In this document: piece by piece, positions 1-12,800 of the stretch
Position numbering within the stretch: the first letter of the stretch is position 1
Layout of the letters: each line of letters begins with the position of its first letter
From: Progne subis subis
Lineage: Eukaryota; Chordata; Aves; Passeriformes; Hirundinidae
Length of the DNA stretch: 64,000 nt
NCBI GenBank assembly: GCA_022316685.1
Contig: JAKJHU010000023.1
Span: 8,988,096 to 9,052,095, forward strand
Direction of reading: 5' to 3'
Program-made: the position numbers and the translations under genes
Notes under the pieces: generated by a model
Told to the model about the DNA's origin: nothing
Seen by the model: only the letters and a program-made list of their open reading frames with translations
The model's database searches: none

Positions 1-1590
1 CAGTTTTCCTGCTTACTTTCCTTGAAGTAAACAATTTTCCTTCTGTCTTGCTTGCTGAAGGCAGAGATAACTGATAATGAAGTGGTTTGAACTAGCACAG
101 GTATGTTGATGAATGAGAAACAACTGGAATGGATGCTTGCTCAGGGGAGAGCAAGGAAGAGCAAGTATAGAACACTGGACAGTTTTGAGGGTAAAACATC
201 TGCTGTGCTTTATCTCTTCCAGGAACAGTCTCATGTTTCTGTGGCTACTTTGTGTAGTTTAGGTAATGGGGTTTGTCTGTGCCCCAGTCTTCTGTGGCAG
301 TTGCCCGCAGGATATAATAATTCTCTGTGTCAGAGACCATCCAAGCACATTGCTGTTCAAACAGGCTGTGTTTGATTTGTTCCTGTCTCCCCAATGTGGG
401 TGGGGTATTTGATGAAGAGATCACCAGACTGTCTCATCTCTGGATTCTTCCTTCTGCTTTAGGATGCTCAGAGAGGCAGACTTGTTTCATGCCTTCCTCT
501 TTCTGATATACCTGATATAGGTTTAAGGGCATTTGGTAAGGGCAAAATTTCACCTACTAGGAATTGCAGCTGGAGAAGTCCTCTTCAAAGGCAGTGACAA
601 AGTTCTGGTATTTTAAAGATGTATATGATTGGATGAAGGATTTCTCCTAGCTACAGATTTGCTGATCTTACTGAAATTAAATTAATATTTAGTCATTAAT
701 TATAATGTGAGATGGACCATTCTGAAGTCTGAGAACACTCTTCCATATCGTTTTTAGTTCAATTTTGTTGCAAATCCTGCCCTTCATGGCGTGGCAGGAT
801 TGACACTCCAGTGTATTTCTGTAGCCAGCACTATCCTACCCTGTGCCTTTCACTAATGCTAACAGTTTGAAACTTTCTGCTTGATTAAGTCTTTCAGCTG
901 ACTCTAGGACCTGTGTTTGGAATAACCTGAATGAGTTCTCAAAATGCTTTTAAGCAATAACTTTATGGGCTTTCTGTATCAACATCTCCATTAACTTCCT
1001 CAGTTCATTGCACTCTGTTTACAAGCGGGTAAGCAGTGTTTGAAAAGAAGCCACACCCTTATGAATTCTAGAGAAAATGTTACAAAACATTCTGTAGCAG
1101 GATTTCTGGTTAGGCAGAATCCTTAGAGAGCTTTTAGGCTTCAATAAATAAATGCTCCATGGCAGTTACTTAATTCTAAAATAGGAAACAACAAATCTGT
1201 GGAGAAGAGGATCACCCAAACTGGAAAATAGTTGACAGTAGTATTCTATGGGATTTTAAGAGTTTGAAGAATTTTAAATTGACATTTGTTGGAGTGTTAG
1301 AATACTGTGCTGCAGTTTATTGAAGAGAGTAGAGGACAGGATTTTTCAAGATGGTTACTTATATCAGCATGTAATTGCATGAATCAGCTATTGATAATTT
1401 CTGCTTTGATCTTACACATGATGGTGTGATCCTTTTAAAAACAACATTACTTCAGAGTAATGGAGTACTGAGTAGTCTGAAATCTGCAAGTGGCTTTGTT
1501 GACAGTTAATTCAGTTCTAGGGCACTGAGTGCTTTAGATGAGTGGGCAGTGATGGGGTTTGGACCTAGGAAATCTCTGTGAGGAAAGGGA

Positions 1591-1824
1591 GCAAGGCATT
1601 CAGGCAGATGTAATATTTGCACATTCTTTCAGTAATTGAAAATGTAACCCTCCTTTTTAATGAGCAGTGCAAATCTGTCATTTTGGTTTTCTTGCCAAGC
1701 TGGAAGCTCTCAATGCAAGGGATTCAGGCAGATGTAATATTTGCAGATTCTTTCAGTAACTGAAAATGTAACCCTCCTTTTTAATGAACAGGGAAGGTCT
1801 GTCATTTTGGTTTCCTTGCCAAGT
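1591..1824. repeat. Two-copy tandem duplication, about 124-bp period
   Basis: Copy one starts at 1591 (GCAAGGCATTCAGGCAGATG) and copy two at 1715 (GCAAGGGATTCAGGCAGATG). The match runs for about 110 bp with scattered substitutions, ending in CTTGCCAAG in both copies, with a short less-similar linker. The divergence shows it is not very recent. It lies inside the CTPS2 intron and encodes nothing recognisable. Confidence 0.85.
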
Positions 1825-2478
1825 TGCCCCTGATAGTGTTTCAATTGTCAGCTTTTTCTTTAAAATATTTGTACGAAGTTTGTTTCTAGAACAGAATAGA
1901 TGTTAGTATAAACATCCCATTTGTAGGTGTCTGGGTTTGTTTACTGATGAAGTTGTGATTGATTGATCACATCAAATCTAGCAAGTACTGACTAATCCTG
2001 CAGGGAAATGATGGAGGAGTCAATAAAAGGATGAGTTCCTTAAGTTTGGGTTGAGTCCTTGTCAGTTTGTGCTGCTGGATTTTTTTCATAGCTGCGTTCA
2101 GCAGGGATTAGTATTCATCAGTACCTGTCACTGCATTCCCTGCTCCTGTCAACTTTTCCCTCTACCCATCTCTTGTGTGCTGTGTTTAGAGCCTCTTTTC
2201 AGTGTTCAGGTAATCTCCAGGGCTCTGGCATCTCCTGATGCTTTGATCAGCACTTACATGTGTAGTAATTTATTTCAGCATTGATAAATCTTTTGCTAAC
2301 CAGTCAAGGGCAGAGTAAAAAGACAAAAAAAAACCTAGACTCCAAACTTGTAAAGTCATGCTTCCAAAGCTGTTTAGCAATCAGTCATTCAGATCAAGTA
2401 ATGCTCATCTCCCTCCCCAACTCCTCAAAAACCAAGCCTACAAACAAAACCCAGCCAGACACCCCCAGCTCCCTCCCC

Positions 2479-2865
2479 TGTCGCCGAGACACACAAGCAG
2501 TCACATGCAGACAGGTATTCGCAAGCACAGGTTCTTCCAGCTCCTCCTGAGAGAGCGGAGAGAGAAGGAAGACCCCTCTTTGTTTATTCTTTACTTTTTT
2601 ATACATTTGTGGATCTGGCAGAAGATTGGCATTTTGGGTTTCCACCCCTCAGCCTCAGTGGCCAGACCCACTGTCAGTTACAGTTGTTTTTCAGGTTAGA
2701 AGTATGCAAACAAAGGACAAAGAATGAGAAACAAAGGGTTTGTTTATGTTATATCTGTGGGAAAGGTAGAAAACTGCTCCTAATATTGTACAGTAACCAA
2801 AAGATCTGACTCCATTATAAATTTCAAGAAGGCTAATAAGAAAGCTCAGAAAAACCAGGGTAACA
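2479..2865 (-). mobile_element. Solo LTR, family A copy 1 (ERVK-like), 6-bp target duplication
   Basis: A 387-bp element starts TGTCGCC and ends GGTAACA and is flanked by CTCCCC on both sides (2473-2478 and 2866-2871), the 6-bp duplication expected of ERVK/alpharetrovirus-type integration. On the minus strand it shows a TATA-like GTATAAAA followed closely by AATAAA, which sets the orientation. The same element recurs at 45621-46004 with a different target duplication, confirming a dispersed repeat family. No internal retroviral sequence remains, so it arose by LTR-LTR recombination. It sits antisense inside the CTPS2 intron. Confidence 0.9.
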
Positions 2866-3823
2866 CTCCCCTTCTCCTGCAAAGGTAACCAGAATAGAGG
2901 AAATTCTCAAAATGGCATTGCAGAACATGAGGCAAAACAAAGATAAAGTGTAGTGGTCCTGGCGTCATTACTAAAATGAAGGGTGTGGGGCTTTCAGGGC
3001 CTTGGCTGCTCTATGTTCAGTGTCAGGGCTTGAAAAGTTTTCTTCTTGGCTTTTGTATGTTTTCTGTCAACAATGAAACAATCCAAGCAGTAGATAACTG
3101 AAAGAAGATTTCTGTTCATGGATAGTTGAAGTCGCTATTCCATAGTACCGTGATTAAATAGTGATCAGACTGTTTTATATCTAGAATGTGCTTTTTATTG
3201 TGTTGCAGTGATTCATTCTTAATTTCATGTTGGCTGTCTGGTGTAATACATGTCCTCTATAAAATCCTTGTGTTGGCAGTTTTCAGAGATTTGGGTAAGA
3301 AAGACCTAATTGATGCCTTATATATTCTTGCATCCTCTCTACTGACACTTTTTTGGTGCCTGTTCTATGCTGTTCTCTGCCCTTCAAAGAGCTAATGCAT
3401 AGGAAGAGAAGATTTATTCTGTGCCAGGAAGCTCTTTGAAGAATCTATTCAGTTGAACAGTTGTTCAAAATGACCGCTATTTGAAAGCTCATCTTTTTCT
3501 GTTCAAATAAATTCTGTATAATATGGCAAAATATTTCATTAATGAGAGTTGCTTTTCTGAGTCTCACTGCTTTCTTTGGGCTGCAGGGCAGTAGTGCCAC
3601 TTTGGTTTCAAAAGCTTCTTTCACAGACTTTGTTGCAGAGAAACTCAAGTAATGCATAAACATTGAGGGCTGTGCTGTTGTACTTGCTGGAGTTCATCCG
3701 AGCCACAGATCCAAAGGTATTAATTCATAAGTAGCTCCTTTTGTCACCTGACGACAAAAGTTAATATATCAAACCTTGTCCATTTCTTACTGTAAATCTA
3801 ACAGTATTGGGAAAGATGGAGAG

Positions 3824-3829
<6 letters not shown>

Positions 3830-3863
<34 letters not shown>

Positions 3864-3867
3864 ACAC
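3830..3867. repeat. (CA)n microsatellite
   Basis: About 19 CA units with one interruption (ATA) near the right end. It is likely length-polymorphic and lies in the CTPS2 intron. Confidence 0.95.
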
Positions 3868-5655
3868 TTGGTGTTGAAACTCAGCTGAACTTTCCCTATG
3901 AGACCATTTCTCCAGCCAGGTTTTTGTAGGGCTTGCAGCACCATGTGGAGGTCTGATCCAGAGGATGGCAGAAGCCTTCAGCAGAGCACTCTACTTCTGA
4001 GACCCTCTTCTTTTTTTGTGGCCACTAATTCAGGAAAAAAGTGAAATTAAATTAAAGGAAATAAAATAAATTCAGTAAATTTCACATTTTTAAAATAGTA
4101 AGGATTAAATTAGTGGGTTTTCTTTAATTTTTTGTATTTGCGGAGGGGGTCTTAGCTCAATGTCTTGCACAGTCCTCACCTTTGTGATTTGAGAGGTAAT
4201 TGAAGGGTCTGTAATATACCATTGGTTTGATCACAAGTCCTGCTCATGACATTTTATAATGAATATATAGCTTCTAAATAACATTTTGAAGGTATAAGGC
4301 TGTACAGAGATAATTACACAGCTGAAATGCATTTGGACAAGGCCAAAGGTTAAGCACTTTCCACCATCTCTCCTAAATTGAATAACTTCACTTTATGAAG
4401 TGTATCATCAGATACTGTTTTCATTACTCTCAGAGGGCAAATTAAGGTTAATAAAAATCCATTCGAGACTACCCATATATGTGAATATTTGTATTTTTAG
4501 AACTTTTCATTGTCAATTGCATTCCTCACTGGCTGTGTTTATGTGAATACAAGTATTTGGGTCAAAGCTTCAGCTCATGCTTCTACAATTTTAAACTGTT
4601 TTACCTCTCTTAGACAGATTTCCTCTGAACTGAACTGTGAGACCCTGCAGGATTTTTCAAACTGAGCAAAACTAAGCACACTCCTTCCACTAAGTTGTGG
4701 TTTCTCACGTGCCCTAAATCCCACCATCCTGGTTTCACTTGACCCACGTAGAAGCCCTTTGACCCATCTGCTTCAGTCCTCAAACCCAGTATTTGTATAT
4801 CCTTGTCTCCAAATTTTATGTTAAATAGCATATTCTTCATAGAAGGCAACCCAGTATTTTGTGAACTCTGAGAAGCCCTTTAATAGAGGTGAAGGGGGGA
4901 GAATGGTTTTCCATTTCCTGTGATAAATTACTTGTATCTATAATGTGAAAGAGCACACACATTCTGGAGTCACCTCTTCTCATGCTCTGCTTTTACAACA
5001 TTATCTTCTTGCTACAGGTGTCCTCTTTTCGCTCTGGTGCTGCATGCTCTTCCCCTCTTCTTCCTTCCCGAGAAAGAGGTTGTCTTCTCGCTTGATAACA
5101 CAGCTGCTTCTGCCTCTTAGCATAAGAAAGAGCAATATAAGAATGGCCTAGTGTATGGGAATATTTACCCAGGATAATCTTCCAGCCTCTCTTCCAGGTT
5201 CAGGGACTCTGTTTTTCCGGAGATGGTGTCATTATCACTTGGTGGACTTCTTTTGGTCTATAGTTTTGAATTTTTAAAATCTGTGTACTGTCTTAGCACA
5301 AAGAATAGCTTTGGGCAGAGTTATCCTATTGCTAAAAATTTGGTATAGTTTTTAAAACAGGTGTGTTTTTTTTCACCTCCAAAAATTAAAATAAGAAATT
5401 AGTAAGTAGCTTTTTTCATCTTAACATTAAATGAAAACATTTGTCGTGAACTAATTAACATTGTCAGCCTATTACAATGCAATATTGAAGAGCAAAACAT
5501 TAGAAAAACAAAAGACAAATAATGATTGGAAGTGGTTGGAGGTAAAATACATAAAGTTGCCATTTATAAGTCTATGCAACTTGCTAGGCAATTGTTTATT
5601 TTAGGATTTTTTTATTTGTTAAATGAAACAGTGTCGGAACAACTTTTTTTTACAG

Positions 5656-5752
5656 GTTATTGACATGCCAGAACACAATCCTGGAGATATGGGAGGAACA
5701 ATGAGACTGGGAAAGAGGAGGACTGTTTTTAAAACTGAAAATTCTGTTTTAA
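5656..5752 (+). CDS. CTPS2: CTP synthase 2, internal coding exon (amidotransferase domain)
   Basis: A 97-bp exon begins at a codon boundary after an AG acceptor and ends before GTAAGT with one base carried over. It reads [19 protein letters not shown] and continues into [12 protein letters not shown], a signature block of the class I glutamine amidotransferase domain of vertebrate CTP synthases. CTP synthase makes CTP from UTP, ATP and glutamine in the cytosol; this domain releases ammonia from glutamine. All five exons seen sum to 465 bp, a multiple of three. I prefer CTPS2 over its paralogue CTPS1 because of the wording of the later exons. Confidence in the family is very high and in the paralogue good. 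Confidence 0.95.
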
Positions 5753-7528
5753 GTAAGTTATTTTTCTGCTCTTATGGCTTTGCCTCTTGGATGGGAGCTT
5801 TGTAACATGGACAATCAAAAATGCTGTAATCTTAAGCAGTTAGATGGCAGCTTCCCTGAGCTCATTCACTCTGATCCTGTTATTTACATTTACTGAGAAC
5901 CAGAGTGTAGAAAAGAAATAAGAGACATCTGCAGCTCCCAGTGAAACTGTCATTGAGGGTTCAATGCTTTTTTAAAAACAGTGAGTAAAATGTTGAGAAA
6001 ACTGAAATTCATTTCATGTAAGTTTAATTCATTATGTTCTTGGGAAGGTCAAAGTTCTTTCTTCCTATTTTCTAGCCTGGCCCTGGAAACAGTCTTGTTT
6101 TGGGAAAGCAAAGTATCTGTTGCAGGAAAAGAAAATTATTTGCTGTGACAGGATGTTTCAGATGACAAAGTAAAAGCAACCAGAATACAGAAAAAAAGAT
6201 TTAATTTGATCTATGTGTATTTTAAAATTGAAGTAATACTTGTCTCCTATTAATCAGCCCATTATACAGTAGTAAGAAAGATGATGCTGCAAAGGGGTAA
6301 AAAGTAGTTGCTTCTCCATTGACTAAATATCTGTGCATTTCTTATATTGCCCTGCCCCTGATAGTGATCTGCACCTGTATTCTCTATTTAGCTATGTTAA
6401 ACTTAAGGAATGTGTACTTGTGAATATTAAAAAATGACATCTGCATCAGCAGAGACCAAAGTGTAATGTCATATGCACATTTAATGAAAAATCTGCAATT
6501 CTAGATATGCCCATACTAGTGATCTAACTAGTCTGGAGATGCTTTGCCTATGTATGACACAGATATGCATATCACAATGTACAAGTGTGACCTAAACACT
6601 TCTTGGAAGAGTTAATAAAAATTAACATGTGTTGTAACTCTTGACCAATATCTTGTTTATATCTGTTAAGATCTTCAGAAAGAATCATAAAAAGCTATGG
6701 TAGTTTAATTAGGAAATCTGATTTCTTCTTCTTAGGCTTTACAAATTGGATGGAAATAATGGTTTTGAAAAGGTGGTTCCTTAAAATTAAGACTTACACC
6801 ATTTTTTTGTAAAATGGCAATACTATTATTCTACAATTTTTGAAGATGTTCTTGGCAGTTTATTTCATGTACCAACCCCCTAGCAAGATAGTAATTCTCA
6901 TGACCTTGGTGAAAATTGAGAGCAAAGTTTGAGCCATGATTATAAGCAAGAGATATGATTAAAATCTGGTTTACTGAATACCTCTAACTCGCTCCTTGTT
7001 GCTGTGAAATGTGGAGGGTTCAAGATGACGCACAGAAGACTGCAAGAGTCATTTGGGTAATGAGATCAGGAAAACAGAAAAGTAATATTCTCTGTTTGTT
7101 CTTTGGAGGTACTATGCCAGGTGCCAGGCATAATCTATTAAAATGGAACAGATGCTACTAAAAGGCATCTTCTGTGTGCAACTGTTGTAAAACCCCGAAG
7201 GGATTTTACTTTGCTGGTTCACTCAGACTTTTTTTATTTTTTTGAGCTTTACAATTTAAATTAGTTAAAGTGTGTTTAGATTCTAGTCTGCCTAAGCTAT
7301 TTCTAGTCAAGGAATGTTGAATATGAATCCTAAATAAACTCAGGTAACAGTCAATTAAAAGAAACTAGTCATCACTCAGGAAGAACAAAAAACACAGAGA
7401 GATTAATAATGTCTTGTTATGTTTAACATGTCAAATGTGACTTTTTTGAGGTTTAAATTACAAGGAATAATTATAGCAACTATTAAAGCAACACATTGGC
7501 TTTAATTTCTCTGTTGTTGTATATTCAG
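5753..7528 (+). other. CTPS2: CTPS2 intron
   Basis: It is bounded by GTAAGT and a TTGTATATTCAG acceptor. The sequence is AT-rich, and I see no further exon, RNA gene or clear transposon inside it. Confidence 0.85.
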
Positions 7529-7584
7529 GGAAGCTTTATGGTGATGAAATGTTTGTAGAGGAGCGACACAGGCATCGATATGAG
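7529..7584 (+). CDS. CTPS2: CTP synthase 2, 56-bp coding exon
   Basis: This short exon completes the split Arg codon from the previous exon and reads KLYGDEMFVEERHRHRYE, ending before GTAAGT at a codon boundary. The EERHRHR(F/Y)E motif is one of the most conserved blocks of the CTP synthase amidotransferase domain, in a loop that faces the synthase domain. The Tyr in HRHRYE is a conservative change from the usual Phe. Both splice sites are canonical and the phase agrees with both neighbours. Confidence 0.95.
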
Positions 7585-8313
7585 GTAAGTACTGTCCTTT
7601 GTATGGGTCCACTCCTCTGTGTGCAAACATCTGAGATGAGGTGCCTGAATACTTTCAAAATACTGTCATTCAAGGAGGCACACACAAGGTGGACTCCTGG
7701 AGTTATCTCTGAGGTAGTTCCAAAGGGATCTGACTCTATCAGTGTCTCTAAAGGGGCCTGAACTATCACATATGTGCATGCTGTAACTGATTCAGTCAAT
7801 ATTAACCTTCCTTAAAAGGAAGGAGAACGTGATGGTGGTAAACCTGCTCAAAGTTTGGATATTAGCTGAGTGGTTAAAACATCATCAAGGAAACGAGACA
7901 GCTCACTGCAGAGCTCCTCAGTTTGAAGGAAGAGCTGCATCACAGCTTTTGTCATAACCACTGAAATGCAGTGTTCAAAGGGGAGGTCAGTCTACATCTA
8001 GTGGGCCATTTAAAAAAAGGGGAATGCAGGCTGCTTGGATTCAGGAGGGTAGCAAGCAGAAGTGACCCTGACTGTAATTTTTGAATGTTGCTTAGTAACT
8101 TTTAAAATTACTGATTAATCTCTTTCTTTAATAAACATGTCCACTTCTACAAATTTATGCCAGAGTTGTTAAAACAAGGAAGCAAATATTCCCAACAATT
8201 ATCCGATTCTCTTCATTCTTGTATGCATGTAAAAAACATTATAATTAATTGCTACTGTTTGTTAAATCAAAAAATAAACAGAACTACAATAATTACTGCT
8301 TTCAATGTTTCAG
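7585..8313 (+). other. CTPS2: CTPS2 intron
   Basis: A 729-bp intron starting GTAAGT and ending TTTCAG. I see no feature in it beyond AT-rich unique sequence. Confidence 0.85.
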
Positions 8314-8410
8314 GTGAACCCAGAATTGACTCACTGCTTTGAAGAGAAAGGTTTGAAATTTGTTGGCCATGATACAGAAGGGAACAGGATGGAAATTATT
8401 GAACTAGAGA
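8314..8410 (+). CDS. CTPS2: CTP synthase 2, 97-bp coding exon
   Basis: The exon opens in phase 0 with [20 protein letters not shown] and continues to RMEIIELE, then leaves one base before a GTGAGT donor. In CTP synthases this segment lies between the EERHRHR loop and the catalytic His-Glu block. The VNPE start and the GLKFVGxDxEGxRMEI pattern are family hallmarks. No stops or frame breaks are present, consistent with a functional gene. Confidence 0.95.
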
Positions 8411-9739
8411 GTGAGTGTCTTACTTGTTTGTAATACTTATTGCATCTATTAAAACTGTATAAAGTATAGATTGTTGAACGACATGTAGGCACAATATTTA
8501 GCTGTCATTTTGGGGGATACTGCTAACTCCAGCTGTGTACTACAATGGGTGAAAATTCAGAGTAGGTTAGGAAAAACTCTTAAACTTTGCCAAGACTGTG
8601 CATGTATTCGATTATGTGGGACAAATGCGCTCCTTTTCCAAAAGGTCCTAAATCTAGCTCAGGGGGATTTGGCTATGTAGAATCACTGAATGATTTGGGA
8701 GGTCATATATGCCAACCTTTTGCTTCAGCACAGGGCTACCTTCAAATATAGGTCAGGTTCTCCAGAGTTGTATCAGCCAAGTTTTGAGTATCTCCAAGTA
8801 TGCTGTTGCTTGAACTTCAAACCACTCAGCACTGTTCTTTGAACCCAGAAGTCTGTCTGTTTTTTTAACACACTTTGTGGTCTACCCATAACTTAAAGGG
8901 TAGGAAACCATATGAAAAGCTTGGCTAAAGTCAAAATTAAGGAAAGACAGTGCTCTACCTGCATCCAAAGACGGATTCTTCTCAGGCTTGTTATACCAGT
9001 CTTCCTGACCTTCATGTTTTGAAGGTCAGGAATGTTCTGTGGTTCCTTTGATCCTTTTTTTTTTGCCTTGAAGAAGGGCATGATGACGTTTTCTAGTCAT
9101 CAGGGACCTTTGGCCTTTCATAGATTTTTATCTGTATGCCAGTTTCACAGTGATATGCCCTGCTTCCTAAGCACCCTCAAATATTCTTGGTCAGGTCCCA
9201 ATATGTGTTCATTTTGCTTGAGTATATGAAATGTGTATACATCCAGTATAGCTGCAGTGTATGACATTATATGACATTACATTCATCCTTGCAGCAGAGA
9301 CCTTCAGCACTTGACTAGACAAAGCTGTTAGCAACCTGATTTAACTTGAGTTTGTCCCTGCTTTGAGCATATTGTTCTGGACAGACATGCATAAATACAT
9401 ACTGGAAACCAAAATACTATAAAAATAACATGATAAATGTAAACTGTGACTTTTCCAATTGTGCCCCTGTTCCCCCACTCTTACATGTTGGTACAGGTTT
9501 ATGATGCAGTTTTTATGAATCATAGGATGATTTTTCCTTAGTTTGCCCTACTAACCTTCTGACACTGTTGTCAGTTGCTTTTTGTGGAGAGAAGTTTTCT
9601 GCTGCCTCACCCTTAAATTCACAGGTGCTGTTCTGGCTTCTGGACACTAATCTGAAGTCTGCAATAAGTTTTTTTCCTAAAAAATTTTCTCCTATCTTCT
9701 TCCTGCATTGTATAATTTTCTTTGATGTCTATCTTGTAG
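8411..9739 (+). other. CTPS2: CTPS2 intron containing an old CR1
   Basis: It starts GTGAGT and ends ATCTTGTAG. The central part is occupied by a degraded CR1 LINE on the opposite strand (8677-9225). The rest is unique-looking. Confidence 0.85.
8677..9225 (-). mobile_element. Degraded CR1 LINE fragment, antisense in the intron
   Basis: The left end (AGAATCACTGAATGATTTGGG) resembles the 3' terminus of avian CR1 read on the minus strand. Further right, blocks such as CATATGAAAAGCTTGGCTAAAGTCAA and TCATCAGGGACCTTTGGCC resemble the antisense of the CR1 ORF2 region. The spacing implies internal deletions, and many substitutions mark it as old. Boundaries are approximate. Confidence 0.6.
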
Positions 9740-9884
9740 ATCACCCATATTTTGTGGGAGTTCAGTTCCACCCAGAATTTTCCTCAAGACCTATGAAACC
9801 TTCACCTCCATACCTTGGGTTGTTGCTAGCAGCAACTGGGACACTGAATGCATACCTGCAGCGTGGATGTAAATTGTCTCCAAG
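9740..9884 (+). CDS. CTPS2: CTP synthase 2, exon with the catalytic His and Glu
   Basis: This 145-bp exon completes an Asn codon and reads [17 protein letters not shown], then [20 protein letters not shown] and QRGCKLSP, ending in phase 2 before GTAATC. His at 9769-9771 and Glu at 9775-9777 (the HPEF motif) are the His and Glu of the Cys-His-Glu triad that hydrolyses glutamine; the Cys lies in an exon upstream of the window. The AATGxLNAYLQ wording favours CTPS2 over CTPS1. Both catalytic residues are intact, so nothing here suggests a pseudogene. Confidence 0.96.
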
Positions 9885-12800
9885 GTAATCTTTCTTGGTT
9901 GCTTGCCTGCAGTTTGACAGTCACATTTTTGAAGGGACTATCCCATCCTTCAAATCAGAAGCCCAGAACAGGAAAAGGAGTTCTTCATGTATTGATTTAC
10001 TTGTGGCTGTGTGTGCCTGACATATACCTGAATGTAAGATAACCTGTAAGGAGGAAGCACAACTCCTCACTTCTTCCTTTTCAGGAGCTATTAGGGCTAA
10101 AGCCAGAACTTCACATTATAATCGGAAAAAAAGTAAAAAACTTAATAAATTCAAATGAAGATAGCGGCCTCCTATGTTAACTTCTGTTGACAGTAACTTC
10201 ATAGGGAATGAGATTTGCTAGAGGATCAAGCAATGAAGTGAAATTCATACCTAGTTGTAATGAAAGATGATAGCAACAACAAAGAAAACACAGATTTTAT
10301 TTTGCAGTAGTTAAATAATAAATACTATCTTTCAGAGACAGGCCTGAAATAAAACAGTTGGGATACCTTTAGACTTACAGAAGGATTTGGATCTAGGTCA
10401 GAACTGGATGGTTCAGCCAAAACTCTGTCCTTGGTCTCTTGGACACAGTGGCTTTGGTTTATTGAATGTACCAATGTTTTTTTAGCTGGGGTTAACTAAT
10501 TCTTGTTTACTTCAGTGATATTAATAACAGTTAAAATTTCCTTATAATAGCAATAATAAAGAAGTCAGAGGCAAGTCTTGGTTACAATAAAAAAAATTGA
10601 AAAAAATCATAAAATTACTGCATAATAACATTGAACAGATCCAACTTTGGCATGTTGTCTTTTCCTCTAAACAAGACATCAAACTTATTAATTCAGTGGG
10701 TTGAGCCTTTTTTTTTTTTCCCCTGAGTCTTGTGTTCTATTAAAATAAGATCTGTTTCTTAATAGAGAAATAGAAATTTTATTCAAGTTTGAATGATAAT
10801 GGGAACACAGCCAGGCCAGACCAGACCAATCTGTTTTGGTTCCCTACTCCTTTATGGGTATCAGTTTTTATCCACTGCTGGGTTGTGCAATGATGTACAT
10901 ACAAAGAGAATGAATTTCTGATCCGCAAACTACAGCTTGGTTGAAACACTCCTATTACTTAGCCTGTTATTGTTAGAAGTGGTCGTAATGTTAGCTACCT
11001 TTTAAAAGGTGTGCTGGTGCAATACACAGATCAAATTTTTGTGGTGCTTGGCAAGGCAGAGTCTTCCATCACAGTGATCTTCAGTCTTACCCTCTTGGTG
11101 GACACTCTGACTCAGACCTCGTCTTTCTTCACAGGCCCCAATATCCTTTCTTACTCTGCTTTGTTCCATAAATAACCCTATTTATTTCTCTGAGATAAAG
11201 AAAAATTACTTTTTTCAGTGAGTGATCTGCATGTGTCCTGCTAATTTACATCTCTTAGCATTATATCAACTATGCTATAACCCTGAACTAAAGTTTCAGC
11301 CATTACTGAATTTGGCCCACTTAGACTTACTTGAATTAACCATTCAAAAAGTATACCCAACTCTTTTTCTTCATGTTCATAGAATAAACTCCTACTAAAT
11401 CTTAAACATTTAGTAAAGACAAAAATCCATGCCCCAAAACTTAATATATAAAATTGCAGATTTGACTATTTACTCAGTTACACAGCAGTCAAGCAATACC
11501 CCTATATCCTGAGAAAGAACACTGCAATAGGAAGGCATTTTGAGCTAAAAAAAGAAGATTTTGTGCAGAAGAATGTTTAGAAGGGAATTGCAGTGTTAAT
11601 TACAGCACATGCACTCACTCATATTAACATACCCACCTGCTGAGTGGAAAGATTTCCAGTGTAAACCTTTAAACTCCAGAATGCTGGTGATTTCATTGAG
11701 TTGTAAAGCTAAGGCATGTCCTAGCAAGGCTGAAAGAAATCTGAGGAGAGGATTTTCTGCACACCTCATCCAGCACCACCCACATGAGTTGTATGTTTAT
11801 GCTGTTGACTAGAGCAAAGTAGGCTGCAAGAGAATTTCTGGAGACCAGCAAGCTGAGCAGATTATCTATGCAAAGCTACCATAAGCACTAAAAAGAGTGA
11901 ATGATGGAATCCTGAGACAAAAGGAATTACGTATTTCAGCATGAGAATCTTAACAGGAAACTATTACTCCAGAACATTTAACAGTCCCATAATTAGGGTG
12001 CAATTTTAGAATATTTGAAACCTGGACAGAAGCCCTAGCTTGTAAGCAAAGCTAATAATAAATTAAAGGGTGCATTACAACCTCCAGGAGAGTGCCCTAA
12101 AATAAATGAAAGTGGATAAGCTGTCTATTAAATTTTTGTGAGGCCTAATCTGGTACAGACATAGGTCCACATAGGCATGAGCACACCTAGTTTGAGACTG
12201 GAATCCATCCTGTGGAGGAAATGTAGTTCCTGGAAACTTCGGTGTATCCACCAAGAGACGTTCAAGAACTGACAAAGGATCAGAGTAAGTCAGTGATTAA
12301 TTGTTACTTATATAGCTGCAGTACTAGTTGGGCACCCTAGCTGCCTTTGTGGTTTCAGCCTGTTGTGCTTTATGGCATGAGTGCCCAACCATCAAAGCTC
12401 TACACTTCATTTCCTTGTGAATGGTTTTAGATCATGACCTTTTCCAAACCTCTCCATGGAAATACTGAAGTCACCATTTCATAGAGAAGTGAGGGATGTG
12501 GTGGGAGGCTGCCAGTTTACATTTTCATTTTCAAGGACAGAGAAAACCAAAATTACGTGAGACTCAAAGTGTACAATACCCACAAATACACTGCTTTATA
12601 AGAGAAAACATAGGGTTTTAATAGGAAACGAGTGAATGAGGAGGGGAACTTCACATGTAATGTTGTTGGCTTTTACTGATACTTATGTAGTTTCATTTGG
12701 AAAAATTAATAAAAACTGACTTATCATTGGGAACAGTGTAGTGTGGGTTGCAAAACCACTGGTGTACAGTAAAGCCATGTTGCTAATTTTGTTTTGGTTT

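Larger units (their letters stand above)
1..5655 (+). other. CTPS2: CTPS2 intron (3' part) upstream of the first exon seen
   Basis: This stretch ends in a pyrimidine-rich acceptor (TTTTTTTTACAG) directly before the first CTPS2 exon in the window, so it is read as intron. I looked for the preceding exon of the amidotransferase domain and did not find it, so it probably lies upstream of the window. The intron carries a tandem duplication, a solo LTR and a (CA)n tract, listed separately. Otherwise it is AT-rich unique-looking sequence with only short chance reading frames. Confidence 0.75.

Noticed and set aside
1..5655. An additional upstream CTPS2 exon
   Set aside because: I searched by eye for the segment that normally precedes [10 protein letters not shown] and saw no matching codons next to an acceptor/donor pair; the 90-codon frame at 103-375 has no similarity.
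10740..11200. An LTR-like stretch with TTTATT and moderately CpG-poor promoter-like sequence
   Set aside because: No TG/CA ends, no target duplication and no second copy in the window; not enough to call.
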